Of a stretch of 64,000 bases of DNA, positions 36,839 through 45,323 are shown piece by piece. The notes beneath the pieces are model-generated. The model was not told where the DNA came from. It saw only the letters and a list, made by a program, of their open reading frames with translations, and did no database searches. Source of the DNA: Nostoc linckia z4 (GTDB lineage Bacteria; Cyanobacteriota; Cyanobacteriia; Cyanobacteriales; Nostocaceae). The translations under genes and the position numbers were made by a program. How positions within the stretch are numbered: the stretch's first letter is position 1; every line of letters starts with the position of its first letter. The stretch is taken from NCBI RefSeq assembly GCF_002608075.1, contig NZ_LAHA01000041.1, positions 17,507 to 81,506 on the forward strand, given 5' to 3'.

Positions 36839-37771
36839 TCAAATAGATTTTAGTTCCTCTATCACTACATCCAGTTCCTTCACTCGCTGAGTATTACCCA
36901 AGGTTTTATGACTATCTCGCGCTTGGTTAAACCATTTTATAGCTGCTTTCTCGTCACCAATTTCTATATATAACTCTCCCAAAGCTGTGGAAATCTGTGC
37001 TTGTTCTGGGATATCTCGTGCTGCGATCGCTAGTTGAACAGCTTGAAGATAGTTCAATTCCGCTTCCATATTAACACCTGTTTCCCAGTAAAGTTCACCG
37101 AGTTTTTTATATAAAGCAGCTTCTTTAATACCACTAGCTATTATTTTTTCTAGTGTATCAATTGCCTCAGCTTTCAATCCAAATCCACTGTAAATGTAAG
37201 CAGTTGCTAACGCTTTATTCTTATCTGTAAGTTCTTGATTATCTAGTATTGCTTTCACAATCCCTACTTCTGGTGTTGGCAATAATCTGAACCCTTGCTG
37301 AGATGCTTCTTCATCTTGGGATGATTTGCCATTATCAGCTGTGATAATTAGCAAATATTCCACACCTGGTTCTAGTTTAGGTTCTCCAGCATATATAGTC
37401 TCATTTTGCTCGGTTGTAGTTTGCCAAATTGTTTTGTCACCCTTAACCAAGCTAGCTGTGTACTGTTTAACCCCAAGGGGAGAATTCCAACGCAGCTTTG
37501 GTTTATTACTTAAAAGTAAAGTATGGCGGGGACTAATCAAATAAGGGATATTTGCTAAACTGGGGTCACGCGGATCGCCAGTCCTAGCGCGTCTGCATGT
37601 GCTACTTTGGGCAAGTATTATCTGAGGTCGCTCAAAGCCAAATGCTGTGTGAATATTAGGTAGTGCTGTTAACATTACCAAAAACAATAAAATACCTGCA
37701 AACCAAACAAAAGTTTTGGTAATTATGCTTTTTTGTTTCCATTTTTTTAGTAGTTCTTGCAACTTCATCAC
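36839..37771 (-). CDS. Membrane-anchored TPR protein
   Basis: 310 residues. One N-terminal membrane helix (TFVWFAGILLFLVMLTALP, about residues 20-38) anchors a periplasmic part. Residues about 70-165 form a beta-sandwich-like domain (LISPRHTLLLSNKPKLRWNS, then GVEYLLIITAD), and the rest contains three TPR-like units (ELYWETGVNMEAELNYLQAV, ALGELYIEIGDEKAAIKWFN). Its start overlaps the kinase stop by 4 bp, so it is translated with it. It probably works as the periplasmic partner of the kinase or CHAT protease. Conserved function not known. Confidence 0.78.
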   Translation of the reverse strand: MMKLQELLKKWKQKSIITKTFVWFAGILLFLVMLTALPNIHTAFGFERPQIILAQSSTCRRARTGDPRDPSLANIPYLISPRHTLLLSNKPKLRWNSPLGVKQYTASLVKGDKTIWQTTTEQNETIYAGEPKLEPGVEYLLIITADNGKSSQDEEASQQGFRLLPTPEVGIVKAILDNQELTDKNKALATAYIYSGFGLKAEAIDTLEKIIASGIKEAALYKKLGELYWETGVNMEAELNYLQAVQLAIAARDIPEQAQISTALGELYIEIGDEKAAIKWFNQARDSHKTLGNTQRVKELDVVIEELKSI

Positions 37772-39381
37772 TCAATTCCAGTATTTTTAGATTTTGTATT
37801 CTGTTGTAAAGTAGCTAAAATTTTTCGCGCCTGATTTCTCCATTCATATTCTTCTGGAGTTTTTGGTTCCAAATTAAGGCATTTATGTAAATCAGGTAGT
37901 GCTTGTTGTTTTAGTTGTTGTAATTCTAGAAGCTGGACGTTTAAACAGTAGGCAGAAGGGCGCATAGATGGTATAGTCATTGCCTTTTTAAGATAGGTTT
38001 GTGCCTCTTCGTAGCGTCCTAATTCCATGTTTGCCCAGCCTAAGTTTTTCAGTATGGCATATTTTGTTTTATCTTCAGAGGCAGAAGGAAGTTCTTTTTC
38101 TAGCAATGATACTGCTTTTAGTGATTGTTTCTGTAGAATATATAATCGCGCTAAATTGTTATATGCATCTACCCAGCCCTGTTTTATAGCTCTTTTGTAT
38201 GCCGCTTCTGCTTGATTGAACTTATTTTGGTCTTCGTAAAGTAAACCCAAATTGTAACTAGGTTCTGGCATCTTTGGGTCAAAAATCAACGCTAAACGAT
38301 AATACAATTCGGCATTCACCAAATTTTTACTATCAATTCCCAATTCGTTTAGTTCAAAAGCTATATCAGGGGCAGATTTCCACAAATTAAAACCTGTAAA
38401 TAATAACAAACTGGTTATTATCCATTGCAATCTACGTTGAAGAGGTTTCTTCTTAGTGATTTTGTGCTTTGTGCCTAAATGACTCAAGCCTGGTATTGTA
38501 GCAACAAGCTTTGAGAAAAGTGTATTTTGTGTACTTTTTCCTAAGTACTCTAAAATTTCTTGGCAGTTTTGCGATCGCTGTCCGGGGAAAGGAGCTATTA
38601 ATTTATCTATCAAGTCTGCAAATTCAGATGAAACTTGTGTTGCATAATCGCGCCATAATAATTCACCAGTTTGGGGATTTTTGGGAAAATCAAGAGGTGA
38701 TTTACCAGTGAGTAAATATACAAAGCTGCGTCCCAGCGCGAAAAAATCAGACTGTGGTACGGCGTGTCCCTCTGCTTGTTCTGCTGGCGTGTAACCTGGA
38801 GAAATCAGGACAGTACCAGTTTCGTGACCTTTTTGTTTTTGGAGGTAACTTTCAGTTACTTCCCGCACCGCACCAAAATCAATCAGCACCAATTGTCCAT
38901 CAGGTTTGAGCATGATGTTAGAAGGTTTGATATCACGATGGAAATACTGATGTTGATGCAATTCATTGAGAATTTCTACCAGTTGGATTAACCACTCCTG
39001 GGCTTTTTGTGTGGTGATGGGTTGATTACCTTGTGCTTTTAACCACTCTTGCAAGTTAGAACCGGGAATTTTCTCCATCACCAAACAGTGCAACGGTTCA
39101 CTGCCTTCAGACCAAGTAAAATACCCATCTGGTTCTACACGGGGAATCCCAGGATGCTGAAGCCGACTCAACAGTTCTGCTTCTCGTTTAAATAAAGCGA
39201 TCGCTTTCTGCTTTATAATCGAACTCTGGAAACGCTCTAACTTCAAAACCTTTAATACTTTGGCAACACCGCCATCATCCACTTCAAAAACCTGACCGAA
39301 ACCACCGCCACCAATTTGACAGATAACTCGGTAGCGACCTTGAAGTACTACTCCTGGACGAATCATGGCAGATGTAATCAT
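37768..39381 (-). CDS. Membrane Ser/Thr protein kinase with TPRs
   Basis: 537 residues. A cytosolic kinase domain with G-loop GGGGFG (24-29), Lys44, HRDIKPSN (148-155) and DFG (168-170) is followed by a basic linker, one membrane helix (WIITSLLLFTGFNLW, about 318-335) and three or more TPR units (EPSYNLGLLYEDQNKFNQAE) that should lie in the periplasm. It therefore has a sensor-kinase layout: outside TPRs, inside kinase. It starts 7 bp after the NB-ARC gene and overlaps the next gene by 4 bp, so the three are one operon. Confidence 0.93.
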   Translation of the reverse strand: MITSAMIRPGVVLQGRYRVICQIGGGGFGQVFEVDDGGVAKVLKVLKLERFQSSIIKQKAIALFKREAELLSRLQHPGIPRVEPDGYFTWSEGSEPLHCLVMEKIPGSNLQEWLKAQGNQPITTQKAQEWLIQLVEILNELHQHQYFHRDIKPSNIMLKPDGQLVLIDFGAVREVTESYLQKQKGHETGTVLISPGYTPAEQAEGHAVPQSDFFALGRSFVYLLTGKSPLDFPKNPQTGELLWRDYATQVSSEFADLIDKLIAPFPGQRSQNCQEILEYLGKSTQNTLFSKLVATIPGLSHLGTKHKITKKKPLQRRLQWIITSLLLFTGFNLWKSAPDIAFELNELGIDSKNLVNAELYYRLALIFDPKMPEPSYNLGLLYEDQNKFNQAEAAYKRAIKQGWVDAYNNLARLYILQKQSLKAVSLLEKELPSASEDKTKYAILKNLGWANMELGRYEEAQTYLKKAMTIPSMRPSAYCLNVQLLELQQLKQQALPDLHKCLNLEPKTPEEYEWRNQARKILATLQQNTKSKNTGIE

Positions 39382-39388
39382 TGCTTAT

Positions 39389-41017
39389 TTACTCTAATAA
39401 CAGAAGTAAATTATGTTCTGTGTAACCCATAACTGGGGAGATATTTTCACGTACCTGTGCAAGCAAGTTTTGTAGATGCACTTCCATCACTTTAGTTCCC
39501 ATGACTAGGTACAGACGTTCTTTAATCCGTGTGAGGATGAGACGTACTTGTTCTGCTTGGATTTTGTCAGACTCTTGCTGAACTAAGGCGTGGCTTTTAA
39601 GTAACCTAAGTTTTTCAACAGAGTTAGTTGCTATTGCTTCATGGATTTCCTGAACAATTTCTTCTATAAATATACTTGTAGCATACTTCATTACAACAGG
39701 CTGTAAAGCGAACAAGATGGTAGTATTAGGTGATGCTTGCTCTTTTTCGATCAGCGCCCTTCGTCCCAAGGATTCTAAGACTGGCAACAGTTCCGAACTC
39801 GATACCCCAATTCCTAAGTTTGCTTTTAATTGAGTAAGTGAAAGTGGTTGACGTGCAACTGCTAACCAATAGATGATTGCCTTTTCTAAACTAGATAAAC
39901 GTTCAAAATGTTGATCGAGAAGATTAGCAAAAATATCTCCAATTACTAGAGAACTTTGTCCCATAAATTCAGAAACATTCCCATTAAATAAATCTTTAAT
40001 TGTGGTAGCAATAATTTTTAATGCAGCAGGATGACCCCGGTATAGTTGAATTAGTTCATCTAAACCATTTTCTGTGCCAGCAAAGCCTTTTGTAACTAAA
40101 AGCTGTTTGCCATAGGTTGATTTTAAGCCCTTGATTTGTAGCACTCGCACAGGTAAAGACTCGCCTGCTAGAGTTGCTATTTCTATGGGTTTTTCTCGAC
40201 TTAGTAGCAACAAACTGCTTTGGTGGTGTTCCTGTCCCACTCGTTTGAGCAATTCACCATAAAGTTCATAGCCCTGACGATAATAACCAGCTATATCTGC
40301 ATCTCGGAGAATTGTCTCCCAATCATCAAGTATCAGCAAACAGCGATGAGTTCGTAACGTTTGCAACAAGTGAGATAGTTGAGCATCTATTGTTGCTGGT
40401 ATCTCTGTTTTTCGTTCACTCTCGATAAATTCATTGACATCAGTTAGTGCTGTTAATAGAGGTGGTGCATGGCGGAGACTGCGCCAAATCAAATATTCAA
40501 ATTCACCTTGAATTTGCTCTGCCAGTTTAGCAGCAAGGCTTGTTTTACCAATACCTCCCATACCCAATAATGCCACTAATCGACAGCCATCTTGAACTAT
40601 CCATTGGCTAAGGACATCTAGTTCATCAACACGACCAAAGAATACAGATACATCCATAAATTCAGACAAATTTGTATGCTTTGGGATTTGTAAATGGCTT
40701 GCTTTTGAATTAGTTTTGTTTGTGTGTTTTTCTGGAATTTTTACATTTTGTTTATAGCGTCGTAATACCGCTCTAAAATTACTTTTTGTCACTTTTTCAC
40801 CAAAAGCATTTGTGAGCGATCGCCACAATTGAAATCCAACATATTTAATGTATTCCGGCTGATAATCTAAATCTTCTGCAATTTGTTCGTAAGTTCGTCC
40901 TTCCCATATTTTGGAAAACATATCTTGCTGAACATTACTTAAAGATTCTGGTTTCAGAGCAGCTTCTATAATTTCTATAGCTTCGTTAATTGTTAGAAAT
41001 GCGTCTTCAGAATTCAT
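39389..41017 (-). CDS. NB-ARC (STAND) ATPase with N-terminal HTH-like domain
   Basis: 542 residues. The N-terminal 90 residues (EDAFLTINEAIEIIEAALKP, then TYEQIAEDLDYQPEYIKYVG) match the HTH-like domain common at the start of cyanobacterial STAND proteins linked to the vWA-MoxR (VMAP) systems. The NB-ARC core has FFGRVDEL, Walker A GMGGIGKT (152-159) and Walker B LLILDDWE (about 225-232), followed by ARC/winged-helix regions. Most relatives continue into long WD40 or TPR arrays; this one stops, so the sensor may be a separate protein. First gene of the cassette; divergent from the exported protein at 41185. Confidence 0.9.
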   Translation of the reverse strand: MNSEDAFLTINEAIEIIEAALKPESLSNVQQDMFSKIWEGRTYEQIAEDLDYQPEYIKYVGFQLWRSLTNAFGEKVTKSNFRAVLRRYKQNVKIPEKHTNKTNSKASHLQIPKHTNLSEFMDVSVFFGRVDELDVLSQWIVQDGCRLVALLGMGGIGKTSLAAKLAEQIQGEFEYLIWRSLRHAPPLLTALTDVNEFIESERKTEIPATIDAQLSHLLQTLRTHRCLLILDDWETILRDADIAGYYRQGYELYGELLKRVGQEHHQSSLLLLSREKPIEIATLAGESLPVRVLQIKGLKSTYGKQLLVTKGFAGTENGLDELIQLYRGHPAALKIIATTIKDLFNGNVSEFMGQSSLVIGDIFANLLDQHFERLSSLEKAIIYWLAVARQPLSLTQLKANLGIGVSSSELLPVLESLGRRALIEKEQASPNTTILFALQPVVMKYATSIFIEEIVQEIHEAIATNSVEKLRLLKSHALVQQESDKIQAEQVRLILTRIKERLYLVMGTKVMEVHLQNLLAQVRENISPVMGYTEHNLLLLLE

Positions 41018-41184
41018 GTTTATAAATACATCTTTAGTAGTAACTAACTTTTTATAACTTTGGAAATTTGATTACAAAAAATTATAACTTGAAACATTAT
41101 AACTTTGTATAAATTTTTATCACCGACAATTCAAAAATACTTCCGTATCTTGAATACATAAGTTGAATTCAGGGAAATAACCCA

Positions 41185-41703
41185 ATGAAAAAAATTACAG
41201 TTTCTACTTTGAGTGCATTGTTGATGACTTCTTCAGCCCTGTATTTCTCATTACCATCATTAGCTAACACCGCGTCAAGTCTTTCCGATTCTTTAAAAAC
41301 ACCAACAGTTAGCCAAAAACTAATCATTAGTGTTGCACCCAATTGGAAAGATAAGTTTCCAAAAGTAAAAAATGCCATGATTGCTGAGTTGGAAGGGCAT
41401 CTCCAAAAATTAGCTCGTGGTAACCGAGGAAAAGCTTCTGTTGATGTCCTAGAAGTGCGTGGAGCCAAATTATATATAAAGGCAACAATCAGACATCATC
41501 ATGTTTGGAAAAAGCCTTGGCCTGCGAGTGGATATGTAACTGTCTACAGTCTCACAAATACAATTGAAACCTCATTCGATCCACTCAATCCAACTGCAAC
41601 TCTTGACAAAACCCGCCTTTGCTTTAATTTAGCTCCAAAAATTGGTGGTGGAAAAGTTTGTGTTTCCGCAGGTGACATTGTGAGGATTGTTGCATTGCTT
41701 TAA
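41185..41703 (+). CDS. Small exported hypothetical protein
   Basis: 172 residues. A signal peptide (MKKITVSTLSALLMTSSALY, cut after SLANT) is followed by a mature domain with an unusual RHHHVWKKPWPASGYVTVYS segment and two C-terminal cysteines (LCFNLA and VCVSAG) that could pair in the periplasm. Not recognised. It is divergent from the NB-ARC gene across 167 bp, so both could share control. A link with the cassette is possible but is inference. Confidence 0.75.
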   Translation: MKKITVSTLSALLMTSSALYFSLPSLANTASSLSDSLKTPTVSQKLIISVAPNWKDKFPKVKNAMIAELEGHLQKLARGNRGKASVDVLEVRGAKLYIKATIRHHHVWKKPWPASGYVTVYSLTNTIETSFDPLNPTATLDKTRLCFNLAPKIGGGKVCVSAGDIVRIVALL

Positions 41704-42041
41704 TAGTAAAACTGTAGATTAAGTCCTCAAAAATTTAATCTACAGTAGCTAAATTCAAAAACTAGAAAGGAAACAGAAAAACCTTATCTTGCATAGTAGT
41801 CTGCCAACCCAAAAATGCGCTTGTGACGGCTGGGGAAAGGGGAAAGGGAAAAGGGTAAGGGATTTAAACTCTTTCCCCCTTCCTTCTTAACCTTTACCCC
41901 GCCAAGCGAACGAAGGCGAACTAATAGGTTCTTTTTTCTCAATCCAACATATTCAAGACTTTGTTGGGTTTTGCGATCGCTCAATCCAACATACTTTTCT
42001 ACTCAGTTCAATTATTTCCAAAATTCAGGTATACCACATTT
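41704..42041. other. 338-bp spacer
   Basis: Contains a purine/pyrimidine hairpin at 41822-41899 (left arm GGGGAAAGGGGAAAGGG, right arm CTTTCCCCC and CCTTTACCCC) and a HIP1 GCGATCGC. The sequence AATCCAACAT is repeated near 41941 and 41981. No gene seen. Confidence 0.55.
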
Positions 42042-42425
42042 ATGTCTAGATTCAGAAAAATAATTCCTGTATTCAGTTTAGTTACAATAGGTTTTCTCTC
42101 GGTACAGATTCCGGTTCAAGCTGAAGTACAAACATTAATCACTACAGACAAAAGCAGTTGTTCAGCTATCTCACATCAGAAAATTCAAAAAACTGGAAAT
42201 AGCTTCACAAACAGTCTGTATTCAAGACAAATTCAGAGTAACGCTAATAATCCTGAACAGAAAACACAAGAAATCCGTTTTCCAATTAAACAAATTTGGT
42301 GGTGTGTTAAATGCCAATCAGGTATCAAAAGAAGCGTAAAAGCATACACAGAAGTAGATGCAGGATTTAAAGCATGTGGTGTTCAAAGTTTTAGTGTAAG
42401 GAGAGGTAAATGCCCAGAACAATAA
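42042..42425 (+). CDS. Small exported Cys-rich protein
   Basis: 127 residues from the ATG at 42042; the open frame reaches further upstream but the region before lacks a ribosome site. A signal peptide (RFRKIIPVFSLVTIGFLSVQ, cut near PVQA) precedes a polar linker and a compact C-terminal region with cysteines (WWCVKCQSGIKR, FKACGVQ, GKCPEQ). The four cysteines fit two disulfides or a metal site. It is not recognised. With the protein at 41185 it forms a pair of exported proteins beside the NB-ARC cassette. Confidence 0.65.
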   Translation: MSRFRKIIPVFSLVTIGFLSVQIPVQAEVQTLITTDKSSCSAISHQKIQKTGNSFTNSLYSRQIQSNANNPEQKTQEIRFPIKQIWWCVKCQSGIKRSVKAYTEVDAGFKACGVQSFSVRRGKCPEQ

Positions 42426-42541
42426 AGCTGCAAGATATCAGGTCATCTAGAACACCGATTCATTAATAAGTAGGTCAACTTAATTAAACATAAAACAATG
42501 GTAGTGGACTGACACAGCTAAAATAGTGCATTAATAAACTC

Positions 42542-42594
42542 TTGTGGGGTGGGCATCTTGCCCGCCCGGACGGGTGAGGACACCCATCCCACAA
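42542..42594. repeat. TTGTGGGGTGG inverted-end repeat, copy 1
   Basis: Begins TTGTGGGGTGGG and ends CCCATCCCACAA, with a GC-rich hairpin-forming middle. A relative with ends TTGTGGGGTGG and CCACCCCACAA is at 56056-56115. Confidence 0.75.
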
Positions 42595-42945
42595 TAAAAT
42601 CTATTGCAACATTTAAGGCTTGCCACGCCACTACAATCTGAATATTGAATCGGTGTTCTAGTTGCTATGTTGCTGGGAGATTGCGCGGCTTGATTAACTG
42701 TCCCATTGCTACTGTATCTACTCAAACTGAAAAAGTTTTATGCGATCGCCACAGCTATTCAACAAGCGTATTCCCAACTGAGAACAGCAAAAACATAAAC
42801 TTCATCATCATAAATCTAAAAGCAGGCTCAGGAGCATCAATAACCACTTAGTTATCGAAGAAACTCTAGCTAAAATAAAATTACTTTGTATGAAAAATTA
42901 CTTTTATAAAATTTCAATAGTCCTGCTAATCTGTAGTTGTGACAG

Positions 42946-42954
42946 TGTTATAAT
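42946..42954 (+). promoter_or_regulatory. Extended -10 promoter candidate for glgC
   Basis: TGTTATAAT, a perfect TATAAT with the TG extension, 186 bp before the glgC start. No good -35 lies 17 bases upstream, as is acceptable for extended -10 promoters. Confidence 0.4.
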
Positions 42955-43139
42955 TTAAAATCAATAAAATATTGTACTAATTAATACTTTTGTTGTCTTG
43001 GCAAGTAGTCAATAATACCATTGAACATCAGCAGCATTTTTTAAAATTCATCCCTGAGATTCTTTGCTCCCCCCTTACCAGCTGCAACATACAGTCCTAA
43101 ACTGAAAATGAGAGTTGAAAGGCAGCTGGGAGAAATTTT

Positions 43140-44429
43140 GTGAAAAAAGTTTTATCAATCATCCTTGGTGGTGGCGCGGGGACTCGGCTTTATCCCCTAA
43201 CCAAACTCCGTGCTAAACCAGCAGTACCAGTGGCGGGGAAATACCGCTTAATCGATATCCCTGTCAGTAACTGCATAAATTCCGAAATATTCAAAATTTA
43301 TGTTCTGACACAATTTAACTCAGCTTCCCTGAATCGTCACATTGCGCGTACCTACAACTTTACTGGCTTCAATGAAGGGTTTGTGGAAGTGCTAGCCGCA
43401 CAACAAACACCAGAAAACCCTAATTGGTTCCAAGGTACAGCAGATGCGGTGCGTCAGTACCTATGGTTAATGGAAGAATGGGATGTAGACGAATATCTAA
43501 TTCTCTCAGGCGATCACCTCTACCGTATGGATTATCGCCAGTTTATCCAACGCCATAGAGAAACAGGGGCTGATATTACTCTCTCAGTCATTCCCATTGA
43601 TGAGCGTCGCGCCTCAGATTTTGGCTTGATGAAAATTGACAACTCTGGTAGAATAATAGACTTTAGTGAAAAACCGAAAGGTGAAGCGTTAATCAAAATG
43701 CGTGTTGATACAAGCGTTCTGGGATTAACAAAAGAACAAGCCCAAGAACAGCCTTATATCGCTTCGATGGGGATTTATGTCTTTAAAAAAGAAGTTTTGT
43801 TCAAGTTATTGAGAGAGAGTACTGAAAGAACTGATTTTGGCAAAGAAATTATTCCTGATGCCTCAAAAGATTACAACGTTCAAGCTTACCTTTTTGATGA
43901 CTACTGGGAAGATATTGGAACAATCGAGGCATTTTATCACGCAAATTTAGCCCTGACTCAGCAGCCCCAGCCACCTTTTAGTTTTTACGACGAAGAAGCA
44001 CCAATTTATACCCGCGCTCGTTACTTACCTCCGACCAAACTATTAGATTGCCAAATCACAGAATCAATTATTGGCGAAGGTTGCATTTTAAAAAATTGCC
44101 GCATTCAACATTCAGTTTTAGGAGTGCGATCGCGTATTGAATCTGGCTGCGTCATCGAAGAATCTTTGCTCATGGGTGCAGACTTCTACCAACCTTCTGT
44201 AGAACGCCAATGTAGTTTAGTCAAAGGTGAAATTCCCGTAGGTATTGGTACCGACACCATCATTCGTGGTGCCATCATCGATAAAAATGCCCGCATCGGT
44301 CATGATGTGAAAATTATCAACAAAGATAACGTCCAAGAAGCTGACCGCGAAAATCAAGGTTTCTATATCCGTAGTGGGATTGTAGTTGTGCTAAAAAATG
44401 CCGTAATTCCTGATGGAACTATCATTTAA
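43140..44429 (+). CDS. glgC: Glucose-1-phosphate adenylyltransferase
   Basis: 429 residues, the exact length expected. It has the nucleotide-binding GGGAGTRLYPLTKLRAKPAV (residues 11-30), QGTADAVRQYLWL, the catalytic SGDHLYRMDY, and the C-terminal left-handed beta-helix (IIDKNARIG). It makes ADP-glucose for glycogen, usually activated by 3-phosphoglycerate and inhibited by phosphate. The start is a GTG with GGGAG 7-8 bases upstream. Single transcription unit, with the heptamer array just downstream. Confidence 0.97.
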   Translation: MKKVLSIILGGGAGTRLYPLTKLRAKPAVPVAGKYRLIDIPVSNCINSEIFKIYVLTQFNSASLNRHIARTYNFTGFNEGFVEVLAAQQTPENPNWFQGTADAVRQYLWLMEEWDVDEYLILSGDHLYRMDYRQFIQRHRETGADITLSVIPIDERRASDFGLMKIDNSGRIIDFSEKPKGEALIKMRVDTSVLGLTKEQAQEQPYIASMGIYVFKKEVLFKLLRESTERTDFGKEIIPDASKDYNVQAYLFDDYWEDIGTIEAFYHANLALTQQPQPPFSFYDEEAPIYTRARYLPPTKLLDCQITESIIGEGCILKNCRIQHSVLGVRSRIESGCVIEESLLMGADFYQPSVERQCSLVKGEIPVGIGTDTIIRGAIIDKNARIGHDVKIINKDNVQEADRENQGFYIRSGIVVVLKNAVIPDGTII

Positions 44430-44430
44430 T

Positions 44431-44589
44431 AGTTAAAAGTTAGGAGTTAGAAGTTAGGAGTTAAAAGTTAGGAGTTATGAGTTATGAGTTAGGAATTATA
44501 AATCAAAATTCTGAATGCTCATCACTTTTAACTCTCAACTCCTCACTCCTCACTCCTCACTCTCAACTCCTCACTCCCCACTCTTCACT
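44431..44589. repeat. Heptamer array (AGTTAGG / CTCCTCA type)
   Basis: Purine-rich units (GTTAGGA) followed by their pyrimidine-rich counterparts (ACTCCTC), so the two halves can pair. The right half runs into the reading frame of the P-loop kinase. Confidence 0.85.
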
Positions 44590-45037
44590 TTTATTGCTGA
44601 TTGGTCTTCCAGGTAGTGGTAAATCAACTCTGGCAAAACAATTAGTGGCACAATGCCCCCAGGTGCAACTGATTTCTACAGATGCTATCCGGGGGCAATT
44701 ATTTGGTTCCGAAGCTATTCAAGGATCGTGGCTATTAATTTGGCGAGAAGTGGAACGGCAATTTCAACAAGCTATTTCCACCGGTAATACAGCAATTTTT
44801 GACGCTACCAACGCCCAACGACGCAATCGCCGTGAGGTCATTACCTTAGCGCGTAACCTTGGCTTTGGTCACATTACAGGAATTTGGCTCAATGTGCCAG
44901 TTTGGCTGTGTTTAGCACGTAATAAAAAGCGATCGCGCCAAGTTCCCGAAGAAATTATCTTGCGGATGCACCGTCAACTCCGGGATGCGCCCCCAAGTCT
45001 AGAAGAAGGATTAGACAAGCTGATTCGCTTTCTTTGA
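44477..45037 (+). CDS. P-loop kinase (zeta-toxin/AAA_33-like); start uncertain
   Basis: The frame from ATG 44477 gives 186 residues, but the first 38 or so are translated heptamer repeat (SSLLTPHSQLLTPHSSLL). The true protein begins near GLPGSGKST (residues 43-51); an in-frame TTG at 44594 would give a conventional length. The rest has ISTDAIRGQLFG, a Lys/Arg-rich stretch and IFDATNAQRRNRREVI, as in AAA_33 kinases that phosphorylate small substrates. Substrate unknown. No ribosome site precedes either start. Downstream of glgC, same strand. Confidence 0.8.
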   Translation: MSYELGIINQNSECSSLLTLNSSLLTPHSQLLTPHSSLLLLIGLPGSGKSTLAKQLVAQCPQVQLISTDAIRGQLFGSEAIQGSWLLIWREVERQFQQAISTGNTAIFDATNAQRRNRREVITLARNLGFGHITGIWLNVPVWLCLARNKKRSRQVPEEIILRMHRQLRDAPPSLEEGLDKLIRFL

Positions 45038-45323
45038 AATTGGGGGCATTGGGCATTGGTAAGAGGGGGGAGACAAGGGAGAAATATTGCTACCTTGTCC
45101 CCCTTGTCCCCCTTGTCTCCACACCTCCCCACACTCCCCATCTCCCCACTCCCCACTTTTTCAAAGTACGGAAATTGCGATCGCCCGGTGAGCAAGAACC
45201 ACACTTGATTTTGTATATTGTTTGTTAATTTAAAGTCAGATTCTTTTTGCTTGGCAATTATACCTGGCAAACTAAATATCTCTTATCTTAAAAAAATAAC
45301 GGAAAGTTTTATAGGAGGCTGGT

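Larger units (their letters stand above)
42426..43139. other. 714-bp spacer upstream of glgC
   Basis: Holds the TTGTGGGG repeat at 42542-42594 and a promoter candidate at 42946-42954. Otherwise it is AT-rich. Short frames inside it, such as 42645-42851, have no ribosome site or product signature. Confidence 0.5.
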
